64,000 nt of DNA from Exiguobacterium aurantiacum (GTDB lineage: Bacteria; Bacillota; Bacilli; Exiguobacteriales; Exiguobacteriaceae), in assembly GCF_024362205.1 (NCBI RefSeq), contig NZ_CP101462.1, positions 2,979,126-3,043,125 of the forward strand. Reading direction: 5' to 3'. Position 1 is the stretch's first letter. Each line of letters opens with the position of its first letter. The translations under genes and the position numbers were made by a program. Below, one piece after another: positions 13,415 to 22,035 of the stretch. The notes below the pieces were generated by a model. It was not told the origin of the DNA. It did no database searches and was given only the letters and a program-made list of their open reading frames with translations.

Positions 13415-15913
13415 ATGCAAAAGCGATTTTCCTGGAAACAACTGAAATGGTTGCTTCCATTCCTATTGATTGGATTGATTCTATATCAGAGTGGCCAAGA
13501 GCTCCAAAACCTGTCGCTCGCCGCGGCGTTTCAAACGTTAGAGGCGTTGACGGGATTCGAACAAATCGCCTTGATCGGACTCGGACTCGTCGCCGTTTTG
13601 ACGATGACCGGCTACGACTACTACTTACTGCGCTCGCTCGACGTCCAGCTCCCGCTCGCGAAGCTGCTTCGCGCGGCATGGATCACCAACGCGATGAACG
13701 GCATGATCGGGTTTGGCGGCGTCATCGGCATCGCGCTCCGGACGTCGCTGTATCGTCCATATACGGACACAAAGCGTTTGCTCCGGGCCATCGGTTGGAT
13801 GACCCCGACGCTCATCAGCGGCTTGTCGCTGCTTGCCGCAGGCGTGCTACTCGGGCTCTTCCCGGCCGATACGCTCACCGGAACGAAACAGTGGATTTGG
13901 CCGGTGCTCCTCGCGACACTCGCCGTCCTGCCGCTCTACATATATGTGACGCGGAAGCGATCGAACTTGGATTGGCCGACCTTGCTCGGCTATATCGCGA
14001 CGTCGCTAGCCGAATGGGTGACGGCCGGGCTCGTCGCCTTGTATGCCCTGCATTTGCTCGGAGGCGAAGCACCGCTCACGGCCATGATGGGAATCTTCAT
14101 CGTCGCGACCATCGTCGGGGTCGTCTCGCTCGTCCCGGGTGGTGTCGGTTCGTTTGATCTATTATACCTCGTTGGGATGACCCAGCTCGGCATCGACCAA
14201 GAGATCGTCTTGTCTTCCTTGATCGTCTATCGCTTCGTCTACTTCATCGTCCCGTTCATGATCGGCCTATTCTTGGCGGCCCTCGTCTTCGGGGACCAGG
14301 TCGTCAAGCAGATTGAGTATAAACCGATCATCGGGTCGTCTTATGAAATCGGGACCGTCGTCTGGCGCATCGTGTCGCGCACACTCGCCAAGACCGGACG
14401 GCTCGCCGGAAGCCTGATTGCATTGATGACGAGTCTCGTCTTGTGGTTCCAAACGCTGTTACCGAGCGTGTCACCACTCTATTCGACTTCCCTCTGGTTG
14501 CAGTGGGTCGGCACGCTCGCACTGTTCACCGCCGGTCTGTTGACGCTACTGACCACGTTCGGGATGTACATCCGGACGAAACGCGTTCTCTGGCTCGTCT
14601 GGATTGCATGTATCGTCGCCGGCATCGGTGTCCTCGCACGCGGCTTCAATTTGTTCGAAGCGTTCGTCGTCGGTGGATTCGCTTTGTTCGTGTGGTTGAC
14701 CCGGACCCAGCACAAACGCTATCGCTCCATCGTGACCGTCAGTCGCTTCGTCCGCAACGTCGCCTATGTCGGTCTCTACGTCGGCACGCATGCGTTCCTG
14801 CTGCAATCGTTCAGTCAGACCGACACGATTTTCTTCGATTCGGAAGCGGCCGCCGGGTTGAGCATCGCTGCCGTCGTTTTGTCCGGACTGCTGTTGATTG
14901 GCATCTTCACGCTGTTCAACCGGTTGAAACGTCCGAAGCTCGGCTTGTCGTTCGAACCGTCCCGTTTCGCGGCGTTTCAAGCCGCGCATGCGACGACGAG
15001 CGCGTTCGATTTGGCCTATATGAACGACAAGCTCGTCTATTATGGGCCGGACGACGAGGCATGTCTCTTGTTTGCTAAATCCGGCAATCACGCCATCGTC
15101 CTCGGTGATGTGCAAGGAGCGCGTGACGCCGCGTCACACTTGTTGCTCGCCTTTATCGAAGAGACGGACCGGCTCGGCTATATCCCGCTCTTTTATCAAG
15201 TCACTCCGGATTGGATGCCACGCCTGCACGACGCCGGTTTCACGTTCTTCAAGCTCGGTGAAGAGGCGACGGTCGATGTCGTCACGTTCTCGCTCACTGG
15301 CAAAAAGCGCGCCAACATGCGCTCGCTCCATAACCAATTCACGAAGCGGGGCTACACGGCCGATATCGTCATGAATCCGTCACCCGAGTTGATTACGTCA
15401 CTGCGCGGCATCTCGGACGACTGGCTCGGCAATCGAAGCGAGAAAGGGTTCTCGCTCGGCTTTTTCAATGAGCAGGCCTTGCCCCATTACCCGATTGCCC
15501 TCCTGCGTGACGAGACGGAACAAGTTATTGCCTTCATTACGCTCCTCCGTGGCCATGACACCGTCTCTATCGATTTGATGCGCTCTCACGGTGAGGCTCT
15601 GCCCGGATCGATTGAAGTGCTGATTCTGCACGTGATCGAGTGGGCACGGGCAAATGACTACGCCCATGTCGGCCTCGGCATGGCACCACTCGCCTCAGTC
15701 GGGGAGCAACCGTTCGCGTACTGGCCGGAGCGGATTGCGGCCGATATCTTCGAGAACATCAGTTACATCTATCCGTTCAGCGGGCTCCGTCAATTCAAAC
15801 GCAAGTTCACACCGACGTGGGAAGCTAGATATTTGGCCATCCGCAAGCGTCGGAAACTGCTCCCGTCCTTGCTTCGGACGGCACGGTTGATTAGTCGGAA
15901 ACGAGAATCTTAA
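13415..15913 (+). CDS. mprF: Phosphatidylglycerol lysyltransferase / flippase MprF
   Basis: An integral membrane protein of 832 residues that transfers lysine (or another amino acid) from aminoacyl-tRNA to phosphatidylglycerol and flips the product outward, lowering surface charge and protecting against cationic antimicrobial peptides. The first 500 or so residues contain about a dozen hydrophobic segments (flippase domain, including an early AAWITNAMNGMIGFGGVIG stretch). From about residue 520 there is a soluble GNAT-like synthase domain (DUF2156), including FSLGFFNEQALPHYPIALL and GLGMAPLASVGEQPFAYWPERI. AAGGAG lies 8 bp before the ATG. Which amino acid is used cannot be read from sequence. 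It stands alone and ends in a strong hairpin. Confidence 0.92.
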   Translation: MQKRFSWKQLKWLLPFLLIGLILYQSGQELQNLSLAAAFQTLEALTGFEQIALIGLGLVAVLTMTGYDYYLLRSLDVQLPLAKLLRAAWITNAMNGMIGFGGVIGIALRTSLYRPYTDTKRLLRAIGWMTPTLISGLSLLAAGVLLGLFPADTLTGTKQWIWPVLLATLAVLPLYIYVTRKRSNLDWPTLLGYIATSLAEWVTAGLVALYALHLLGGEAPLTAMMGIFIVATIVGVVSLVPGGVGSFDLLYLVGMTQLGIDQEIVLSSLIVYRFVYFIVPFMIGLFLAALVFGDQVVKQIEYKPIIGSSYEIGTVVWRIVSRTLAKTGRLAGSLIALMTSLVLWFQTLLPSVSPLYSTSLWLQWVGTLALFTAGLLTLLTTFGMYIRTKRVLWLVWIACIVAGIGVLARGFNLFEAFVVGGFALFVWLTRTQHKRYRSIVTVSRFVRNVAYVGLYVGTHAFLLQSFSQTDTIFFDSEAAAGLSIAAVVLSGLLLIGIFTLFNRLKRPKLGLSFEPSRFAAFQAAHATTSAFDLAYMNDKLVYYGPDDEACLLFAKSGNHAIVLGDVQGARDAASHLLLAFIEETDRLGYIPLFYQVTPDWMPRLHDAGFTFFKLGEEATVDVVTFSLTGKKRANMRSLHNQFTKRGYTADIVMNPSPELITSLRGISDDWLGNRSEKGFSLGFFNEQALPHYPIALLRDETEQVIAFITLLRGHDTVSIDLMRSHGEALPGSIEVLILHVIEWARANDYAHVGLGMAPLASVGEQPFAYWPERIAADIFENISYIYPFSGLRQFKRKFTPTWEARYLAIRKRRKLLPSLLRTARLISRKRES

Positions 15914-15918
15914 AACGC

Positions 15919-15957
15919 CAAAGAGCGCCTCGCATGCGAGGCGCTCTTGCTTTCGAT
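15919..15957. terminator. Bidirectional terminator between mprF and GH16 gene
   Basis: A perfect 28-bp palindrome at 15921-15948 (arms AAGAGCGCCTCGCA and its complement) sits between two convergent genes and is followed by T-rich sequence. Confidence 0.85.
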
Positions 15958-18347
15958 TATTTTACGGTCACGCTGACGTTATCGATCGTCACATCGTGCG
16001 CGCCGAGCGGCGAGCCTTCCGTGCGGCCGAGCAAGAATTTCATCGCTGTCATGTCCGTCTGGCCCATCGTGAGCTCGAACTCGTACGACTTCGTCTCAGG
16101 AGTGACTTGGACGATCTCGCTCAAGAAACGTGTGTATGCCGCGTTCTCGATTGTCACTTCCATGTTGCGGGCCACTGTCGATTTGGCGTCAAAGCGCACG
16201 ACGTACGTTTGACCTGCATGCAACTCGAGACCGCCCTGTTCCATGAGCACGCTCCACGGCTCTTGTCCTTCTTGCGTGATTGACAACTGAGCCGCCTCGT
16301 TCACCGCTTCGACCGCCGCTTGGGCGTCAAAGTGGACGTATGAGCCCCAATGCGTCAATCCTTCAGCGAACGAACCGTTCTTGAGCGGCGACGGGTCAAC
16401 CTCGACCGGTGTCACATCCAACAGTTGTACATCGTCGAGCGTGATTTCACCTTTAGCCGAACCAAGCACGAATTGGAGTTGGCTCAACAAATCCGTCTCT
16501 TGTTCCATCGTGAACGGGATTTCAATTGATTGGAAGTCGCGCGTCAACGACACGTCTTGGAGCGGGAGATATGCTTGCCCGTTCAATCCATTCAAGCCGA
16601 CTTGAAGCGATTTGATGCGTTCCGATTTCGCGTTGAAACGAAGTACGTAGTCACGGCCTTCCGTCAATTGAATGCCGTTTTGGACGAGCGTTGCCGGTTG
16701 CCCTTTCTTCGCGTTCGTCACGAACTCGAAGTGACGCGCTTTCTCATCAACTGTGCCTGTGCCTTTCGTTGCGCCTGGGTCGAACTGCCAGTAAGTCAAG
16801 CGGTCCATTGCCCCTTGGTCGAACGTTCCGTTATAGACGTGGTTGCCGTTTCCGAGCGCCGGTTTCGTCGCGTTCGGGTCGAGCGCTTCACGCGGCGTCT
16901 GTTCGACGCGGACGTTCCCGATTTGGACGCCTGCCGTGCTGAGGCCGACGTTGAATTCGAGGCGTGCCGCGAGATCTGTGTCTTCCGTCATGTCGAACGT
17001 CATCGAGTACGTCTGGACATCGGTCGTCAAATCGAACGAGCCTTCATCCGAATACTTGGCGTAACCGCGGTCCGGTCCACCGCCGACTTTGACAGCGATC
17101 GAGCGAGCCGAGTCGGCACTCGCGTCGAACGTCACTTTGTAGTGACCTCCTTTGCCGAGTGACACGTTTTGAATCAATTGGTGCGAGTAAGGCTGACTGC
17201 CCGCTTGTGTGATTGAGATATCCGCGAAGCGTGAACCCGCCTGTTCAATCACGTCGATCGATCCAACTCCACCGAAGTCAGGGAGCGCCACATAGTTCCA
17301 GTTCACCGGGTCGAGCGCCTGCGAACCGTTCGTTACGGTCGTGATTGGCTCCGTGTAGTCTTGGTCGTAGACAAGGTTTCCGTCTTCAGACGGTTGTTTC
17401 GCTCCGTCCGGAAGCACGATTGTTTCGTCGGTATACACCGGTTCGACCGCTTCGCGATAGTCACGGTTCTTCAAATCGAAGACGCGAACGTAATCGACTT
17501 TCATATCAGCTGGGAATGGTGTCGTCGCATCGACGTCTCCATCAAACCAGCCGCCGACGGCCAAGTTCATAATCAAATAGAAGTTTTGGTCGAACGGTGC
17601 CGGATAGCTGTATTTCGTAGCTTGGTTCAACCCTTTCGAGTACCAATCGTTTTGTGTCTGATACAATTTCCCGTCAACGTACCAACGCAACTCGCCTGGC
17701 TCCCACTCGACCGCATATGTATGCCATTTGTCGATGCCGTCGCCTTCTTCAAAGTGGTAGTCTTTGCCGGTATATTTATTGTTCGGCCAGTTCTCGCCGT
17801 AATGGATCGTTCCAGCGACCTTGTCAGGCTGGCTCCCCCATGCTTCCATGATGTCGATTTCACCAGACGCGGCCCAGGCGCCGTAGCGGTCCTGTTCCGG
17901 CAACATCCAGAACGCCGGCCATAGTCCTTTGCCGGTTGGGAGCTTCGCGCGCATCTCATAACGGCCGTACGTTTGACTGAACTTACCTTTGGTCGTCAAC
18001 TTCGCTGACGTGAAGTCGTATGACCCGAGTTCGTCTGTCACTTGTTCTTTTTTCGCACGGATGACGAGGTTCCCGTCTTCTACGAAAGCGTTTTCATTTT
18101 TGTCCGTGTAAAATTGCTTCTCATTGTTTCCCCAACCTGGTGTGACCGGCGTGCCTTCAGCGTCTTTCAACCAGTTCCCCGTGTCAAAGTTCCATTTCGT
18201 TTGATCAATCTCTGATTTGTTGAACTCATCCGACCAGACGAGCTTCCATTTCGTGTTGTCTTTCTTCTCCGGCTTTTCGGCAGATGCGCCTTGTGCGGCA
18301 GATAAGACAAGCCCAGTTCCGAGTGCAAGTGCGACCCATTTCTTCAT
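15957..18347 (-). CDS. Secreted GH16 beta-glucanase (laminarinase-like) with three C-terminal beta-sandwich modules
   Basis: A secreted enzyme of 796 residues predicted to hydrolyse beta-1,3- or mixed-linkage glucans. A signal peptide occupies about residues 1-23 (hydrophobic, ending ASA). The GH16 domain (about 33-300) has the catalytic signature EIDIMEAWG with nucleophile Glu163 and acid/base Glu168, and PAFWMLP just before it. Three repeats of about 150 residues follow (about 330-490, 495-645, 650-796), each with an N-G-x-F-type start, an FDA(K/S)S strand and a closing ID-V strand, like CBM4/9-type modules. The exact glucan is not determined. It has its own promoter and LacI-type operators and ends in the hairpin shared with mprF. 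Confidence 0.88.
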   Translation of the reverse strand: MKKWVALALGTGLVLSAAQGASAEKPEKKDNTKWKLVWSDEFNKSEIDQTKWNFDTGNWLKDAEGTPVTPGWGNNEKQFYTDKNENAFVEDGNLVIRAKKEQVTDELGSYDFTSAKLTTKGKFSQTYGRYEMRAKLPTGKGLWPAFWMLPEQDRYGAWAASGEIDIMEAWGSQPDKVAGTIHYGENWPNNKYTGKDYHFEEGDGIDKWHTYAVEWEPGELRWYVDGKLYQTQNDWYSKGLNQATKYSYPAPFDQNFYLIMNLAVGGWFDGDVDATTPFPADMKVDYVRVFDLKNRDYREAVEPVYTDETIVLPDGAKQPSEDGNLVYDQDYTEPITTVTNGSQALDPVNWNYVALPDFGGVGSIDVIEQAGSRFADISITQAGSQPYSHQLIQNVSLGKGGHYKVTFDASADSARSIAVKVGGGPDRGYAKYSDEGSFDLTTDVQTYSMTFDMTEDTDLAARLEFNVGLSTAGVQIGNVRVEQTPREALDPNATKPALGNGNHVYNGTFDQGAMDRLTYWQFDPGATKGTGTVDEKARHFEFVTNAKKGQPATLVQNGIQLTEGRDYVLRFNAKSERIKSLQVGLNGLNGQAYLPLQDVSLTRDFQSIEIPFTMEQETDLLSQLQFVLGSAKGEITLDDVQLLDVTPVEVDPSPLKNGSFAEGLTHWGSYVHFDAQAAVEAVNEAAQLSITQEGQEPWSVLMEQGGLELHAGQTYVVRFDAKSTVARNMEVTIENAAYTRFLSEIVQVTPETKSYEFELTMGQTDMTAMKFLLGRTEGSPLGAHDVTIDNVSVTVK

Positions 18348-18420
18348 TACATTTCCTCCCTTGGCATGAATGAAGGCAGGGACGACACAATCGACCTTGC
18401 CTCTTCTAGTGACGTACAGA

Positions 18421-18486
18421 TTGAAACCGCTTTCCGAAAGCGCTTTCGTTAACGCTATTATAAATTTTTTCCATGCCTCGATTCAA
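18421..18486 (-). promoter_or_regulatory. Promoter and sugar-type operators of the GH16 gene
   Basis: On the minus strand a -35 box TTGAAT (18486-18481) and a -10 box TATAAT (18462-18457) are 18 bp apart. Immediately downstream lie a perfect palindrome CGAAAGCGCTTTCG (18435-18448) and a cre-like TTGAAACCGCTTTCC (18421-18435). Their position after the -10 suggests repression by a LacI/CcpA-type protein when preferred sugars are available or inducer is absent. Confidence 0.75.
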
Positions 18487-18514
18487 CCATTTTCTTGAAG
18501 TGAAATGAAAATGA

Positions 18515-18551
18515 CATAAAAAAGCATCGACGATGAATCAAGTCGATGCTT
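18515..18551 (-). terminator. Terminator of the DUF1349 operon
   Basis: AGCATCGAC / GTCGATGCT followed on the minus strand by TTTTTTAT. The stem overlaps the last codons of the DUF1349 gene. Confidence 0.85.
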
Positions 18552-19110
18552 CCGTGACGGTCCAATCTGAAATCGTGACTTTGAATCCAGGCGCCTCCGT
18601 ATCCGGACTACAGGCGTACGGTCCGACGCGTAACGTCGACACGTCATGGAGATGGGCGATCCGCAACTGCTCACGAGCACCTCCCTCGTATTCGAAGAAC
18701 ACCTCGACATCGCCATCGGTATAGACGAGTTCGAACGTCAACCGTCCGTAAATGTTTTTATTCGGGAAATCTCGCGTCGACCAATCCGAGTAGCCAAAGG
18801 ACGTGACGACGGCCCCGAGATGTGACGGTCCGTCCGGGATATACTCGACGGACGTCTTGAGCCAATGGTCGTCGTTGACGTATAGCAGGATTCCGGCCTG
18901 ATCATATGTATGGCTCGGCTCCATCTCAATCGTCGCCCGGCACGTAAACCGCTCGGCCGACACGTCCGTCACCAAAGCGTGCGCCGTCATCCGGTTGAAG
19001 CCGTAATGGGTGTTCCGCCAAAAGTCGGTGTCTGGTGCCGTCTGGAACGTCAGGTGCTCACCTGCGTTCACTTCATTAGGTTCATTGATCCACTGATACG
19101 TTTTCCACAT
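18538..19110 (-). CDS. DUF1349 (concanavalin-like) protein
   Basis: A 190-residue protein without signal peptide or membrane segments. The pattern DFWRNTHYGFNRMTAHAL, then DQAGILLYVNDDHWLKTSVEY and a central SDWSTRDFP, is the DUF1349 family, a lectin-like jelly-roll fold related to glycoside-binding and glycosidase domains. Its biochemical role is not established. It overlaps the 5' end of the upstream Nudix gene region by 29 bp (stop of Nudix at 19082, start here at 19110), so it is probably co-transcribed with the two Nudix genes and the LURP-one-like gene. Confidence 0.75.
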   Translation of the reverse strand: MWKTYQWINEPNEVNAGEHLTFQTAPDTDFWRNTHYGFNRMTAHALVTDVSAERFTCRATIEMEPSHTYDQAGILLYVNDDHWLKTSVEYIPDGPSHLGAVVTSFGYSDWSTRDFPNKNIYGRLTFELVYTDGDVEVFFEYEGGAREQLRIAHLHDVSTLRVGPYACSPDTEAPGFKVTISDWTVTEAST

Positions 19111-19660
19111 TCAATCGTCCTCCTTGATCTACTTGACGAAATGATCCGTACCGATGCCGCATCGCGAACAATAAAGACAGCATCGCCCGTTTGTATGGGA
19201 TGAAATGTCCCAACTCCATCAATTCGAAAACGGTCTTCTCTTCGGCCCAACGAACTGCCTGGACCTCGCTCTGCTGTAGCGTCAACGCATGGATATCGAC
19301 TTCGGTCTCAATTAAATAAATATCATCGAGCACACCGTCTGAATGGAACGTCAAATGCGGGCGCATGTTCGTCATGTCAATCGCGAACCCGATTTCTTCT
19401 TCTAGTTCACGCATCGCTGCTTGTCGACTCGTCTCGCCAGCGAGAGCGTTGCCCGCAACTGTCACATCCCATCCGTTCGCCCAGTTCTCCTTCTCCGATG
19501 TTCGTTGTTGAATCAACATCTCGCCTTGTCGATTGAACAGACAGACATGTACGACCAAATGACAATCTCCTTCGTGCGCTCTCGTGCCGCGTTGCCAAAG
19601 ACGATTAGTCCGTTCTCGATGTTTCGTATACACGTCCCACAGTTCTACTTGTTCAGGCAC
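19082..19660 (-). CDS. Nudix hydrolase (paralogue A)
   Basis: A 192-residue Nudix protein of the isopentenyl-diphosphate-isomerase-like subgroup. It begins with a short VELWDVYTKHRERTNRLWQRG module, then the HVCLFNRQGEMLIQQR strand and a Nudix box around residues 75-97 (GNALAGETS through RELEEEIG). It is closely similar over its length to the next gene upstream, so the two arose by tandem duplication. Such proteins are often annotated as dITP/IDP-type hydrolases of unknown substrate. It overlaps its upstream paralogue by 8 bp and the downstream DUF1349 gene by 29 bp. Confidence 0.85.
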   Translation of the reverse strand: MPEQVELWDVYTKHRERTNRLWQRGTRAHEGDCHLVVHVCLFNRQGEMLIQQRTSEKENWANGWDVTVAGNALAGETSRQAAMRELEEEIGFAIDMTNMRPHLTFHSDGVLDDIYLIETEVDIHALTLQQSEVQAVRWAEEKTVFELMELGHFIPYKRAMLSLLFAMRHRYGSFRQVDQGGRLNVENVSVDQ

Positions 19661-20198
19661 GGCTCGATTCCTTCTTTTCGTAGCTGTAGATGGCGCCCCA
19701 CTGTTTGCGCATCGAAAATAATAGCGAAATCATCGATTCATAATACGGAATGAACGTCCCTGCTTGAATTCGCTCGAGAATCGTCGCTTCGTCCGCCCAC
19801 TGCACGGCCTGCACTTCTGATTGTTGGAGCGTCAACTCGTCGAGGTCGACGTCTGTCTCGACGAGATAGATATCATCGAACCCCTCATCAAAGTTGACCG
19901 TCAAATGCGGCCTTGTGTGCGATAAGTCGAGTTTTAGCCCGATTTCTTCTTCGAGCTCGCGCATCGCTGCCTGTTGGCTCGTATCGCCGACCGTTGCACT
20001 ACCACCGACCGTGATGTCCCACATGTTCGACCAACCGTCTTTGAACGGTTGGCGCTGCTGAATCAACATCTGTCCGTCCTTGTTGAAAATGCAGACGTGG
20101 ATGACGAGATGAAAATCGCCGTTCTCGAGACGGTTGCCCCGCTGCCACGTCCGCCCTGTCTTCTTGCGGTCCACATCATACACATCCCAAAACTCCAT
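19653..20198 (-). CDS. Nudix hydrolase (paralogue B)
   Basis: A 181-residue Nudix protein with the same layout as its downstream neighbour: MEFWDVYDVDRKKTGRTWQRG start, HVCIFNKDGQMLIQQRQP strand, Nudix box with TVGDTSQQAAMRELEEEIG, and a matching LTLQQSEVQAVQWADE tail. All acidic metal-binding residues of the box are present. The start at ATG 20198 has AAGGGGATGG upstream; the longer frame starting at 20255 overlaps the LURP-one-like gene and has no ribosome-binding site. Substrate unknown. Confidence 0.85.
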   Translation of the reverse strand: MEFWDVYDVDRKKTGRTWQRGNRLENGDFHLVIHVCIFNKDGQMLIQQRQPFKDGWSNMWDITVGGSATVGDTSQQAAMRELEEEIGLKLDLSHTRPHLTVNFDEGFDDIYLVETDVDLDELTLQQSEVQAVQWADEATILERIQAGTFIPYYESMISLLFSMRKQWGAIYSYEKKESSRA

Positions 20199-20211
20199 CG
20201 TTCCATCCCCT

Positions 20212-20706
20212 TCATGTCGCCGCGCTGGCACCTGCGGCCTGGTCTGACTTCGCACAATCGATGGCGACGACGATCGAGATGAGCATGTGCTCCATCGTCT
20301 CGTCCATCACTTGAATCTCGTAACTGTCGCCCCATGACAGCCATTTTTTCTGAACGCTGCCGATGACTTGGCCGTTCTGTATCACTTGGAAGTCCATGTC
20401 CCACCAGTTGCCTTGCACATCGATTCCGGCCGCATCAATCGTATAACGTGGTTTGAACAACGTAAACTCTTTTGAGATCGTGACCGTCTCCTGGCCTTCG
20501 ACGTCGACATAGAACTTCGGCAAGAAACTGAACGTCTTTTTCGTGATTGTCGTAATCTCATGGCCTTCTTTGTCTGAAATCGTAAACGACTTCGGTAGCT
20601 TCATGAAGCTCCCTTCGACGAAATACAAATCGTTCTCATCCGCATCTTTGATGGTGAAGCGCCCGCGCAGGCTGAAAACCTTTTGTTTCATGTAGAGCGT
20701 GTTCAT
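20212..20706 (-). CDS. LURP-one-related (Tubby-like fold) protein
   Basis: A protein of 164 residues with the repeating short strands of the LURP-one/scramblase-like family (B. subtilis YxjI type): KQKVFSLRGRFTIKDADENDLYFVEGSF, then HEITTITKKTFSFLPKFYVDV and GSVQKKWLSWGDSYEIQV. The fold is a 12-stranded barrel around a central helix; function in bacteria is not known. The ATG at 20706 has GGAGG 7 bp upstream, preferred over the ATG two codons earlier. It is first in a run of overlapping or closely spaced genes (LURP-one, Nudix B, Nudix A, DUF1349). Confidence 0.8.
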   Translation of the reverse strand: MNTLYMKQKVFSLRGRFTIKDADENDLYFVEGSFMKLPKSFTISDKEGHEITTITKKTFSFLPKFYVDVEGQETVTISKEFTLFKPRYTIDAAGIDVQGNWWDMDFQVIQNGQVIGSVQKKWLSWGDSYEIQVMDETMEHMLISIVVAIDCAKSDQAAGASAAT

Positions 20707-20762
20707 CGTCATCCCTCCGATTGAGTGTGATACCTTATATACGGAATAATACCCAAATCGAT

Positions 20763-21437
20763 TCAGTTTCCTTCAACGCTGATATGACTCTTCGAGAGGA
20801 TGTCTGGAAGATCCGCCAATCGATTGATGACATGGTCCGCCTGCCGCAACTCCTCTTCTTGAGAAAAGTCGAACCGACACCCGACTGCAGTCAGACCGTT
20901 CGTTTGCGCCGCCACAATATCTGAAAGTCGATCACCGACGACGAACCCGTCTTGAATGTTATGGGTTGTCACGATATGAGCGACCAAATCACTTTTGTTC
21001 AACGTTTCGATGTGCTCGATGCTGTACGTTGCTGTAATCCAATCGTGCAAGTCATAGTGCGATACAATCGCCTCAAGATAAGGAATCAATCCATTGCTGG
21101 CGATATACAAGGTACAATTCATCGCCGTCAGTTTCTCAAACAAAGCAGTCACCCCTGGATAGAGCGCCCCGTTGCCACTTCGAATATTTTCGATTAAACG
21201 GTTCAAGAAATAGTCGTCTGCTGCGCCTCGAACAGACACCGAATAGTCAGGGAGCAACGTTTCCCACACGACAGGCAAGGGAACTCCCATAATCTCACGA
21301 TATTGTTCAATCGGTGTATCACCTTCCCATCCCTCGTTCTTGCGTAAAAAGTGAAACGTTTCGTCGAGTGCCTTCTCTAAGATGGTCTCTGTCCGAAACA
21401 AGGTGCCGTCCATATCAAAAATAATGGAAGTGTTCAT
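20763..21437 (-). CDS. HAD-superfamily phosphatase
   Basis: A 224-residue haloacid-dehalogenase hydrolase of the phosphoglycolate-phosphatase type. Motif I is FDMDGTLF (nucleophile Asp8, acid/base Asp10), motif II is YIASNG, and motif IV is VGDRLSDIVAAQTNG with the metal-binding aspartates. A helical cap lies between motifs I and II. The start is ATG 21437 (MNTSIIFDMDG) with GGGGGAA upstream; the longer frame to 21500 adds an unsupported leader. Substrate unknown. It lies divergent from the next plus-strand gene. Confidence 0.85.
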   Translation of the reverse strand: MNTSIIFDMDGTLFRTETILEKALDETFHFLRKNEGWEGDTPIEQYREIMGVPLPVVWETLLPDYSVSVRGAADDYFLNRLIENIRSGNGALYPGVTALFEKLTAMNCTLYIASNGLIPYLEAIVSHYDLHDWITATYSIEHIETLNKSDLVAHIVTTHNIQDGFVVGDRLSDIVAAQTNGLTAVGCRFDFSQEEELRQADHVINRLADLPDILSKSHISVEGN

Positions 21438-21556
21438 ACATGTTCCCCCTACAATGAAATGACATTTATTGGTTTGTTTATCATACAACTTTTTGTTCAA
21501 GATGCACTACAATCAATCACCATCCATCTGACATCACTCAGTAAGGAGGAGCGTAC

Positions 21557-22000
21557 TTGCTAAATCATATTTCAATCGAACTTGATGTACATTCGTTAAC
21601 ATACTCGAATCAAATCGTTGGCAACATCGCCTTCGTCATCGACTTTCATGATTATTTCCCGGGACAAGGTTGGTCGGATTTCGTCGCCATCGTCTTGAAC
21701 TGGTGGGCCGACAATGCCCGTGCCCTCGTATTCGCCCCGTTGCGAGAGACATACTCGTTTCAGTTCATGGACGGTCCGATTCGGATAGCCGCTAAAAAAA
21801 TGACCGCCACTGACGTCGAGCTCACATTTGTAGAAGATGGTCATGCTAAGACGCCTATGGGGACTGTATCGCTTGAGGAATTGAAACATTCCCTCATCAA
21901 AGCCAGTCATCAGTTCATCAACGCCGTGAATCGAAACGGATGGCAGAACGAGGAGGTTGAACAGCTCCGTCACGCCGTCAAAGCGCTTCAGGCATACTAA
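21557..22000 (+). CDS. Protein of unknown function, 147 residues
   Basis: I do not recognise a family. The gene starts with TTG at 21557, supported by AAGGAGGAG 5-6 bp upstream. The product is soluble, rich in aromatic residues (GQGWSDFVAIVLNWWADNARAL around residues 37-58) and ends in a helix with many charged residues; no signal peptide or membrane span. It is monocistronic, has its own terminator shared with the GH3 gene, and could be an accessory protein of unknown role. Confidence 0.65.
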   Translation: MLNHISIELDVHSLTYSNQIVGNIAFVIDFHDYFPGQGWSDFVAIVLNWWADNARALVFAPLRETYSFQFMDGPIRIAAKKMTATDVELTFVEDGHAKTPMGTVSLEELKHSLIKASHQFINAVNRNGWQNEEVEQLRHAVKALQAY

Positions 22001-22035
22001 AACGCCGCCTCGTATTCGAGACGGCGCTTCGTTCA
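22001..22035. terminator. Bidirectional terminator before the GH3 gene
   Basis: AACGCCGCCTCG / CGAGACGGCGCTT with a TATT loop between convergent genes. Confidence 0.8.
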
